Below are positions 27,092 to 34,225 of a DNA stretch of 64,000 bases, piece after piece. The first letter of the stretch is position 1, and every line of letters starts with the position of its first letter. This stretch comes from an uncultured Aquimarina sp. Lineage in GTDB: Bacteria; Bacteroidota; Bacteroidia; Flavobacteriales; Flavobacteriaceae. Below the pieces are notes generated by a model that was not told the origin of the DNA, searched no databases, and saw only the letters and a program-made list of their open reading frames with translations. The stretch covers positions 186,001 through 250,000 of the forward strand of contig CANNFM010000002.1 in assembly GCA_947503835.1 (NCBI GenBank). Direction: 5' to 3'. Position numbers and translations under genes: made by a program.

Positions 27092-28579
27092 ATGTTTCCT
27101 TTTAAAAATAACATCCTTCTAGATCGTAAAGCGAATCGCAACCTATATCTTCAACTATGTGATCAGATTATTGGTCATATAAAATCCGGAAAACTCACTC
27201 CGTCATCTAAGCTTCCCGGATCTCGAAAAATGGCAGAAGATCTGGTCATTCATCGTAAAACAGTTATAGCCGCCTATGACGAGCTTATTTCGCAAGGTTG
27301 GATAGAAACTATTCCCGCAAAAGGAACTTTTGTTACCAGTACTCTACCCATAATTCGTAAGCAGCGTTTTGATCAAAATCCATCTAATATTACCATAAAA
27401 CATAAAAGTGGGTTTTCGTTTACAACACGTACTCATTTAATGCGTAAAACAGCAACTACGATTATACAAAATGTGCTCAAAATTGATGATGGTGTTCCCG
27501 ATAACCGACTTGCCCCCATTGAAGAAATTGCAAGAACCTATCGTAATATCTCAAAAAAAGCTCACCATAAAAAGCTATTAGCCTACGACTCTATATACGG
27601 AAACCATACGCTCAGAAAAGCACTCGTTACTTACCTTAATCAAACGAGAGGGTTACATATTTCTATTGATAATATTTTAATTACCCGAGGTAGTCAGATG
27701 GGAATTTATCTTACAAGCCAACTCCTACTTAAAAACAAAAAAAAGATCGTGGTTGGCAACACCAATTATATGACCGCCGACAATACGTTTACAGAAGCTG
27801 GTGGCATTATCGAACAAGTGCCTGTAGACCAACAAGGCATGAATACTTTTGCTATAGAACAACTTTGCAAAGCAAAAAAAATAGATGCTGTATATGTAAC
27901 TTCTCATCATCATCATCCAACCACCGTTACTTTATCTGCCGAAAGGCGAATGCATTTACTACAACTGGCCCAAAAATATAATTTTGCAATTATCGAGGAC
28001 GATTATGATTATGATTTTCACTATAGTAATGCTCCTATCCTACCATTGGCGAGTAACGATTATAACGGAAATGTTATTTACATTGGCGGATTTACCAAGA
28101 TTATTGCTCCCGCTATGAGAATAGGGTATTTAGTTGCACCAACAGATTTTGTAGACGAAGCTGCCAGGTTACGACGTATAATCGATAGACAAGGTGATAT
28201 GATTTTAGAACAAACATTGGCGCAAATGATTAGCTCTGGGGATGTGCAACGACATTGCAACAAAGCTTTGAAAATCTATAAAATCCGAAGAGATTTATTT
28301 TGTTCCTTACTAAAAGAAAAACTAGGAGATTATTTTGAGTTCGAAATTCCAAAAGGAGGTATGGCAATATGGGTAAAGCTAAATAAGAAATACTATTGGT
28401 ATGATGTTTATAATGAAGCCAAAAAATACAATCTCGAACTCAACCCCGAATGGGAACGTTATGATAATGACAACTCTGGTCACAACGGAATTAGGGTAGG
28501 TTTTGCTTCTTTAAATGAAGAGGAAATCATAACCATTATTGAAAAACTGGAAAAAACTATGCGTAATTTAAAAGCATGA
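27092..28579 (+). CDS. MocR/PdxR-type regulator (GntR DNA-binding domain + aminotransferase-like domain)
   Basis: The protein has 495 residues. Residues about 12-80 form a GntR winged helix (LYLQLCDQIIGHIKSGKLTP, SSKLPGSRKMAEDLVIHRKTVIAAYDEL, GWIETIPAKGTFV). Residues about 125-495 are a fold-type-I aminotransferase domain with the PLP lysine Lys336 in GGFTKIIAPAMR and IIEDDYDYDFHY before it. Such proteins use PLP or PLP-linked ligands to switch promoters. It is divergent from the flavoprotein operon, with clear direct repeats between them. Calling it PdxR (PLP synthesis control) is not supported, since no pdxST is nearby. Confidence 0.93.
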   Translation: MFPFKNNILLDRKANRNLYLQLCDQIIGHIKSGKLTPSSKLPGSRKMAEDLVIHRKTVIAAYDELISQGWIETIPAKGTFVTSTLPIIRKQRFDQNPSNITIKHKSGFSFTTRTHLMRKTATTIIQNVLKIDDGVPDNRLAPIEEIARTYRNISKKAHHKKLLAYDSIYGNHTLRKALVTYLNQTRGLHISIDNILITRGSQMGIYLTSQLLLKNKKKIVVGNTNYMTADNTFTEAGGIIEQVPVDQQGMNTFAIEQLCKAKKIDAVYVTSHHHHPTTVTLSAERRMHLLQLAQKYNFAIIEDDYDYDFHYSNAPILPLASNDYNGNVIYIGGFTKIIAPAMRIGYLVAPTDFVDEAARLRRIIDRQGDMILEQTLAQMISSGDVQRHCNKALKIYKIRRDLFCSLLKEKLGDYFEFEIPKGGMAIWVKLNKKYYWYDVYNEAKKYNLELNPEWERYDNDNSGHNGIRVGFASLNEEEIITIIEKLEKTMRNLKA

Positions 28580-28592
28580 ATACCGTTTTAGT

Positions 28593-29312
28593 CTACTTTT
28601 TTTTAGCTATAAAATAATGGTCTTTCCACATATATGTTTCTTTATCAATTACCTCTAATAATTCGAAACCAGACATGGTCAAAAAAAGTTTAATTTCATC
28701 CTTGGTAAAAGCCCTTACCACCGAATGATCTTTTCCAAGAGATTCTAATCGATTTCCTTTTTTTTCAAAATATTCTGAATTCCAATCCCATGTCCACCCG
28801 GTTTTAAGGTTTTTTTTTGAAGTACTTATTCTTTTATAATTACCAATGGTAGTTTCATTTTGACGCTCATCAAAATTATCAAATAGTACAGAGGCATCAA
28901 TAGCATCAAATATAAAAACTCCTTGATCTTTTATATTGTTAGCAATGTTTTTAAAGCTCATAAGCACTTCTTCATTTCTAGTCAAATAGCTAATTGTTCT
29001 CCCGGTAATTAATGCACAATCGAATTGTTTAGTAGTTTCAAAAGTTTTTAAATCTCCCACTACAAAATTAGTATTGGGTAAACTTTCTTTAGCAATATTC
29101 AACATTTCCTGGTTCAAATCAACGCCTAAATAATGATACCCCGAATCTAAAAACAGTTTCGCTAGATTACCGGTTCCGCAACCGTATTCTATAATTTCTT
29201 TAGAGGAAAACCTTTGTAAAGTAGCGTGGTAAAAATTAAATTCTTGCTTATAATCAAAAAGGCTCTGATACATTTCATGATATATAGCACTCAAACTTTT
29301 GTATAGATTCAT
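28593..29312 (-). CDS. Class I SAM-dependent methyltransferase
   Basis: The protein has 239 residues. Motif I is IIEYGCGTGNLAKLFLDSG; LGVDLNQEMLNIAKE is motif II, and FDCALITGRTISYLT and FDAIDASVLFDNF follow. The acceptor is unknown. It converges with the MocR gene, separated by 13 bp. Confidence 0.92.
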   Translation of the reverse strand: MNLYKSLSAIYHEMYQSLFDYKQEFNFYHATLQRFSSKEIIEYGCGTGNLAKLFLDSGYHYLGVDLNQEMLNIAKESLPNTNFVVGDLKTFETTKQFDCALITGRTISYLTRNEEVLMSFKNIANNIKDQGVFIFDAIDASVLFDNFDERQNETTIGNYKRISTSKKNLKTGWTWDWNSEYFEKKGNRLESLGKDHSVVRAFTKDEIKLFLTMSGFELLEVIDKETYMWKDHYFIAKKK

Positions 29313-29396
29313 TGATTATTAATTTGTGATCATCCTAAAATAAACAAAATCTTGTATAAGAACAAGGTCTATTTTATCTATACGTAAATCACAATG

Positions 29397-29966
29397 TTAT
29401 TCAATAATTAAATCATATTTAGATAAAAGCCAAATAAGTGTGGATTTATCAAATCTAGCTTTTTTAAGCCTGTTGGATTCTGGATCAATTACAAAGTTTT
29501 TTGCGGTTCTAAAATCGACTTTTTCTGCAATTGTATTGTCGAATATAGCATTGGTTAGGTCGCAATTATTAAATATAGAAGCTGTAAGATTAGCTTCAGT
29601 AAAATCTGTCTCTTTAAGACTACAATTAGTAAACTCGGTGTTTTTTATTACAAAACCATGAAAAGAGCTATAATCCAAATTACATGTGCCAAATTCTACC
29701 GAAAACATAAAATCGTTACAAACACTAAAATCCACTCCCAACATTTTGCACTCGATAAAAACGACTTCCTGAAATGAGGCTTCTTTCATCAATGTCGAAC
29801 TAAAATTGCAATACTCGAATCTACATTCTAAAAACGTAACCACCGACATATCTGTATTTGAAAAATCACAACTAACAAAGGTGCAATTATCATATTCTCT
29901 TGCCGGTAATTTCTGGCTAGAGAAGTTTTGATCTGTAAAAGCTTGATCGATGATTAGATTGTTCAT
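29397..29966 (-). CDS. Pentapeptide-repeat protein (Qnr/McbG-like)
   Basis: The protein has 189 residues from ATG 29966. A longer frame to 30152 overlaps the VOC gene and is rejected. Nearly the whole chain is A(D/N)LxX-type repeats (CTFVSCDFSNTDMS, CRFEYCNFSSTLMK, CSLKETDFTEANLTASIFNNCDLTNAIFDN), forming a right-handed square beta-helix. Relatives include the gyrase-protecting Qnr and McbG proteins, but most family members have no known target. It lies 58 bp after the VOC gene, same strand. Confidence 0.88.
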   Translation of the reverse strand: MNNLIIDQAFTDQNFSSQKLPAREYDNCTFVSCDFSNTDMSVVTFLECRFEYCNFSSTLMKEASFQEVVFIECKMLGVDFSVCNDFMFSVEFGTCNLDYSSFHGFVIKNTEFTNCSLKETDFTEANLTASIFNNCDLTNAIFDNTIAEKVDFRTAKNFVIDPESNRLKKARFDKSTLIWLLSKYDLIIE

Positions 29967-30024
29967 AATTACATTAATTTTAAGAATCGACTCTTCCTCC
30001 ACCTTAAGGGAGAAGGAACCGTTT

Positions 30025-30408
30025 TTATTGTATCCGCCATGGCGGATTCTTTCTATTATCCCCTGCAAAATACAGTATAATTTGATTCCCGTCGGGGTCT
30101 TTGAGTCTGGCTTCTCGCCAAAGCCAGCGTTGATCTGTAGGCAATTGATCAAATGTTAATCCTTCTTCAATCAATCGGTCTACTTCTTTATCTAATTGAT
30201 TTGTTTCAAAATATACATAGACTCCATCTCCTTTTGGCAATTCTTCCACTTGATGGATAGAAAAGGTAGCATCCCCTTCAACACATTCAAAACGAGCATA
30301 GTGAGGTAGGGATTCTACAATAAGGTTTAGACCTAATTTCTTATAAAATGAAATAGAAACAGCTACATTCAAAGATGGAACTGTGACTTGATTAAGATTT
30401 AGACTCAT
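30025..30408 (-). CDS. VOC-family (glyoxalase/bleomycin-resistance-like) protein
   Basis: The protein has 127 residues, two beta-alpha-beta-beta-beta modules of the vicinal-oxygen-chelate fold (NLNQVTVPSLNVAVSISFYKKLGL; YVYFETNQLDKEVDRLIEEGL; RLKDPDGNQIILYFAGDNRKNPPWR). The C-terminus NPPWR is often seen in this subfamily. The ligand is unknown. Palindromic intergenic sequences flank it on both sides. Confidence 0.9.
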   Translation of the reverse strand: MSLNLNQVTVPSLNVAVSISFYKKLGLNLIVESLPHYARFECVEGDATFSIHQVEELPKGDGVYVYFETNQLDKEVDRLIEEGLTFDQLPTDQRWLWREARLKDPDGNQIILYFAGDNRKNPPWRIQ

Positions 30409-30429
30409 TGTTAACTCTTTAAAACTACT

Positions 30430-30515
30430 TCTCCCTTGAGGGAAAAGGTTGGGATGAGGGTGTTTCGTTTATAAACCCCTCACCCTAGCCCTCTCCCCAA
30501 GGAGAGGGAACAAAT
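30430..30515. repeat. REP-like imperfect palindrome between VOC and proline dehydrogenase genes
   Basis: The left arm (TTGGGATGAGGGTG near 30449-30462) pairs with the right arm (CACCCTAGCCCTCTCC near 30480-30496), with further C-rich/G-rich hairpin ends at both sides (CTCCCTTGAGGGA, CTCCCCAAGGAGAGGG). This type of G/C-rich palindrome is typical of dispersed intergenic repeats in many bacteria. A shorter relative (CCTCCACCTTAAGGGAGAAGG) lies at about 29996-30017. Confidence 0.7.
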
Positions 30516-30529
30516 TTAAAAGTATAATA

Positions 30530-31702
30530 TTACAACTTTCTCCTTTTTTTCTCCTGTGACAAAAGGTTCAATTCACGACTGGTTTGACCCGCCACCGAAG
30601 TATTTTCTTCTGCTCTTCGAATAAGATAAGGCATTACATCTCGTACTGGACCAAAAGGTAGATATTTAGCCACATTATATCCTGCATTAGCAATATTAAA
30701 ACTAATATGATCACTCATTCCAAACAATTGCCCAAACCAAACTCTTGGATCATTACAAGCAATACCTAATTGATCCATTTTCTGCATAGCCAAGTAACTA
30801 CTCTCTTCATTGTGGGTTCCTATAAAAACTGAAATATCTTCTAAATGCTCTAGCGTATAGTTCATAGTACTATTAAAATTCTGATCGGTATGCTTCTTGT
30901 CTTTACAAATAGGTGTTGGATATCCTTTTTCTTGTGCCCGATCATTTTCTTTCTCCATATAAGCTCCACGAACAATTTTCACTCCTATTTTAAAATCATA
31001 TACTCTTGCTTCCTCATGCAAGCGCTTCAAATAATCCAGGCGATCATGTCTATAGAGTTGTAAAGTATTATAAACAATCGCCTTTTCCTTGTTATATTTT
31101 CGCATCATTTTTGCCACCAAATCATCAGCGGCATCTTGCATCCAGCTTTCTTCTCCATCAATTAACACGGCAACATCACACTCATATGCTTTTTTACAAA
31201 CCTTATCAAAACGCTCTTCGATACGCTCCCATTCTTTTTCTTCTTCCGAAGTCAAGGAAACACCTTCGGTTTTCTTTTGCCAAATTAAAAACCGCCCTAA
31301 TCCGGTAGGTTTAAATACGCTAAACGGCATAGCGTCCTTTTGATCGGCAAACTCAAGTAGTTTTATTGTCTTATGTAAAACCGAATCAAACTGAGCTTCT
31401 TCTTCCTTTCCTTCCACAGAATAATCTAAAACAGAACAAACTCCTTTAGTAAACATTTTGTCTACCACCGGTAAACAATCGTCTTCGCTAACCCCACCAC
31501 AAAAATGATCAAATACAGTAGCTCTTATTAATCCTTGCACTGGTAAATGTGCTTTTATAGCAAAATTAGTAACCGCTGTACCGATTCTAACCAAAGGTTC
31601 ATTTGCGATCATTTTAAAAAGAAAATATGCTCTCTCTAACTCAGAATCACTCTTTAAAGCGAATGCAATTTGTGTATTATCAAATAAGTTGTTTTGCCCC
31701 AT
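30530..31702 (-). CDS. Proline dehydrogenase
   Basis: The protein has 390 residues from ATG 31702 (a TTG three bases upstream is less likely). It is an FAD-linked (beta/alpha)8 enzyme oxidising proline to pyrroline-5-carboxylate, the first step in proline use. Blocks present: VFKPTGLGRF, FKIGVKIVRGAYMEKE, FIGTHNEES, QLFGMSDHISFN and the C-terminal YLIRRAEENTSV with the substrate-contacting arginine pair. It is a stand-alone PRODH, not fused to P5C dehydrogenase. Confidence 0.95.
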   Translation of the reverse strand: MGQNNLFDNTQIAFALKSDSELERAYFLFKMIANEPLVRIGTAVTNFAIKAHLPVQGLIRATVFDHFCGGVSEDDCLPVVDKMFTKGVCSVLDYSVEGKEEEAQFDSVLHKTIKLLEFADQKDAMPFSVFKPTGLGRFLIWQKKTEGVSLTSEEEKEWERIEERFDKVCKKAYECDVAVLIDGEESWMQDAADDLVAKMMRKYNKEKAIVYNTLQLYRHDRLDYLKRLHEEARVYDFKIGVKIVRGAYMEKENDRAQEKGYPTPICKDKKHTDQNFNSTMNYTLEHLEDISVFIGTHNEESSYLAMQKMDQLGIACNDPRVWFGQLFGMSDHISFNIANAGYNVAKYLPFGPVRDVMPYLIRRAEENTSVAGQTSRELNLLSQEKKRRKL

Positions 31703-31797
31703 CAAAAATTAATTTTAAGAATCTTCAATTTTAAAGATATATCTATAGAAATATGATTGATTTCTATAAATACTTAGTGTTTATTTTACGATATCTG

Positions 31798-31832
31798 CAA
31801 ATATAGAACTTGCAAGTATATTTTATTACAAA
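31798..31832 (-). promoter_or_regulatory. Promoter of proline dehydrogenase gene
   Basis: On the minus strand, TTTG (31829-31832) and TATATTTG (31798-31805) are separated by 23 bp; the -7 box is an exact TAnnTTTG. The predicted leader is about 90 bases. Confidence 0.5.
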
Positions 31833-31869
31833 TTCTACTTAATTTCGTTGCCTATAATTTACTACTATT

Positions 31870-32940
31870 ATGAAGCCCATTGTTTCTAAAGATTCTACCG
31901 TATATTTTGGCCAGGAATGTTATACTGCTCTAAATTCTTATTTAGAAAAAGCCAATCACTCAAAGATTTTTATTCTTGTAGATAGCAATACCCATGAAAA
32001 CTGTTTGTCATTATTCATGAGTAGTATCGAGAAAGAATATGACACCGAAGTCATCGAAATAGAACCGGGTGAAATTCATAAAAACATCGAAACCTGTAGC
32101 GGTATCTGGAATGTGCTCTCTGAGCTTGGTGCCGATCGAAAAAGCCTTATGATTAATCTTGGTGGCGGTGTAGTTACCGATCTCGGTGGGTTTATAGCCT
32201 GTACTTTTAAAAGAGGAATCAACTACATTAACGTACCCACTACGTTATTGGCTATGGTAGATGCCTCTGTGGGCGGAAAAACAGGAGTTGATCTGGGAAA
32301 TCTAAAAAACATGGTAGGTGTTATTAGTGAATCTGAAATGGTTTTAGTCGATACCGAATACCTTAGCACTTTACCAGTAAATCAAATGTGTAGCGGATTT
32401 GCTGAAATGCTAAAACATGGCTTGATCCAGGATAGAGTGTATTGGGAAAAGATAAGTAACCTTTCTGAATTAAATTTTGAAGATCTGGATCAAATGATTT
32501 ATGATTCGGTGGTGATTAAAAACAAGATCGTTTTTGAAGATCCTACCGAGCAAAATATTAGAAAATACCTGAACTACGGGCATACTTTAGGACATGCAAT
32601 AGAATCTTTTTATTTAACACATCCAGAAAAACCAACATTATTGCATGGCGAAGCTATTGCTATTGGGATGATTATGGAAGCCTATATATCATCAGAATTA
32701 TTATCACTTACTAAAGATGATCTGCAATATATTAGTGATATCATTTTAGCTACCTTCCCTAAAATAGATATCGACCCCCAGGATTATCAAGAAATCATGA
32801 ACCTTCTTATTCATGATAAAAAGAACGAAAACGGAAACATCTATTTTGTACTTCTAAACACTATCGGAGAAGCCAAATACAATTGTACGGTACCAGATGA
32901 ACTCATTTTAGAATCTTTTAATTTTTATAACACCCTTTAA
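31870..32940 (+). CDS. aroB: 3-dehydroquinate synthase
   Basis: The protein has 356 residues. It converts DAHP to 3-dehydroquinate, the second shikimate-pathway step; zinc- and NAD-dependent. NAD-binding GGGVVTDLGGFIACTFKRG, TTLLAMVDASVGGKTGVD, and metal-site blocks GFAEMLKHGLI, YGHTLGHAIES and LHGEAIAIGM are all intact. It is divergent from proline dehydrogenase and upstream of the 41-bp repeat array. Confidence 0.97.
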   Translation: MKPIVSKDSTVYFGQECYTALNSYLEKANHSKIFILVDSNTHENCLSLFMSSIEKEYDTEVIEIEPGEIHKNIETCSGIWNVLSELGADRKSLMINLGGGVVTDLGGFIACTFKRGINYINVPTTLLAMVDASVGGKTGVDLGNLKNMVGVISESEMVLVDTEYLSTLPVNQMCSGFAEMLKHGLIQDRVYWEKISNLSELNFEDLDQMIYDSVVIKNKIVFEDPTEQNIRKYLNYGHTLGHAIESFYLTHPEKPTLLHGEAIAIGMIMEAYISSELLSLTKDDLQYISDIILATFPKIDIDPQDYQEIMNLLIHDKKNENGNIYFVLLNTIGEAKYNCTVPDELILESFNFYNTL

Positions 32941-33453
32941 AAAGGCAAAACCTTGGGTAGACAAATAGATAGGGCTATAAAAACAACCGATTAACCTTCA
33001 ACTTTTAAGAAAGAGTTCGTTTTTAACACACACATAGTTCTTCCCACTGGGAGGAGCTCTATATGCAACCATTTCGATTAGCTCCCACCGGGAGGAGCTC
33101 TATATGCAACCATTTCGATTAGCTCCCATTGGGAGGAGCTCTATGCGTGACCATTTCGATTAGCTCCCACCGGGAGGAGCTCTGTGTGTAACCATTTCGA
33201 CTAGCTCCCACCGGGAGGAGCTCTGTGTGCAACCATTTCGATTAGCTCCCAACGGGAGGAGATCGATGTGCAACCATTTCGATTAGCTCCCACCGGGAGG
33301 AGCTCTATGTGCAACCATTTCGATTAGCTCCCAACGGGAGGAGCTCTGTGTGCAATCACAAATAACTCCTTCAAAAAGCGGTACATAGACTAGCTAAAAA
33401 AGCTTTAATTTTTATACATTTAAAAACCAGTTTTAATCCTAAAACATCTAAAA
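32941..33453. other. Gene-free 513-bp gap holding the repeat array
   Basis: Apart from the 41-bp array there is nothing I can support here: about 100 bp before it (AT-rich, no hairpin terminator after aroB) and about 90 bp after it leading to the TTG start at 33454. Confidence 0.7.
33039..33361. repeat. Array of eight 41-bp hairpin-bearing tandem repeats
   Basis: Units begin at 33039, 33080, 33121, 33162, 33203, 33244, 33285 and 33326, exactly 41 bp each, with no insertions or deletions. Each has a palindromic half, consensus AGCTCCCACCGGGAGGAGCT, and a linker ending CAACCATTTCGATT. Changes fall mainly in the three-base hairpin loop and in a short linker stretch (TATATG, TGTGTG, TATGCG). Units 1 and 8 are diverged at the outer edges. 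Since 41 is not a multiple of 3, it is not coding. No unique spacers exist, so it is not CRISPR. Confidence 0.95.
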
Positions 33454-34170
33454 TTGAAAAAAAAACTCTTTAAACTGTTTAAAATCTTAGTGTTAAGCAT
33501 TATCGCTTTGATTATTTTGGCCATAGCCATCTTATATTTTTCTTTAAACGAAAAACTTCCTGAAGGAAAAACTGGCCCTGAAGCTGATAATTTTGCATTA
33601 AAAATACAAGAAGCTGTTAATCACCATAAATACGTAGACACCGATTACCTACAATGGACGTTTAGAAATAAAAATCACTATCTATGGAGCAAAAAATCAA
33701 ATACTGTAGATGTTATCATAGGTGATATTATGGTAAAATTAGATTTAAAAAACCCATCCAAAAGTTCTATTTACCAAAACGGAAAATTGACAATCAGCAA
33801 TAAGGATCCAGAAATTATAAAAAACGCTTTAGACAATTTCAATAATGATTCTTTTTGGGTGGTAGCACCTCACAAACTATTTGATAAAGGAGCTACACGA
33901 AAATTGGTCACATTTGACGATAATTCTAAAGGACTTTTGGTACAATACAGCTCTGGAGGAACAACACCCGGAGATTCTTATGTATGGAAAGTAGATGAAA
34001 ATTATCTTCCTACCAGTTACAAAATGTGGGTATCAATCATCCCTATCGGAGGAATTGAAGCGAGTTGGGAAGGATGGATTACCACCAAAAGTGGTGCTTT
34101 TCTATCAGAAAAACACAAACTATTAGGTTTTGGAATTCCGATATCTAACCTAAAGGCATGGAATGAATAA
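33454..34170 (+). CDS. Membrane-anchored protein of unknown function
   Basis: The protein has 238 residues, TTG start. One N-terminal helix at about 10-31 (KILVLSIIALIILAIAILYF) anchors a soluble, presumably periplasmic domain (EADNFALKIQEAVNHHKYVDTDYLQWTF, VDVIIGDIMVKLDL, SFWVVAPHKLFDKG, LLVQYSSGGTTPGDSYVWKVDE). The pattern of an anchored protein with a lipid-binding-like beta sandwich (compare 'outer membrane lipoprotein carrier'-like folds) is only suggestive. It lies downstream of the repeat array and ends at a strong terminator. Confidence 0.8.
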   Translation: MKKKLFKLFKILVLSIIALIILAIAILYFSLNEKLPEGKTGPEADNFALKIQEAVNHHKYVDTDYLQWTFRNKNHYLWSKKSNTVDVIIGDIMVKLDLKNPSKSSIYQNGKLTISNKDPEIIKNALDNFNNDSFWVVAPHKLFDKGATRKLVTFDDNSKGLLVQYSSGGTTPGDSYVWKVDENYLPTSYKMWVSIIPIGGIEASWEGWITTKSGAFLSEKHKLLGFGIPISNLKAWNE

Positions 34171-34171
34171 A

Positions 34172-34206
34172 AAAAGCCCCGAAACAAAAATGTTTCAGGG
34201 CTTTTA
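34172..34206. terminator. Bidirectional terminator
   Basis: AAAAAGCCCCGAAACA and TGTTTCAGGGCTTTT pair around a short A-rich loop, with A- and T-runs on the two sides. It separates the convergent genes ending at 34170 and 34226 and can stop both. Confidence 0.88.
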
Positions 34207-34225
34207 ATTATGATTTGCTTTTGTA

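Noticed and set aside
27092..28579. Naming the MocR-type gene pdxR
   Set aside because: No PLP-synthesis genes are adjacent, and the divergent operon is a flavoprotein/GNAT set; only the family is supported.
29967..30152. N-terminal extension of the pentapeptide-repeat protein
   Set aside because: The added 62 codons are antiparallel in character to the repeats and overlap the VOC gene in another frame; ATG 29966 begins the repeat domain cleanly.
33039..33361. The 41-bp repeats as a CRISPR array
   Set aside because: The whole 41-bp unit is conserved; there are no unique spacers and no cas genes nearby.
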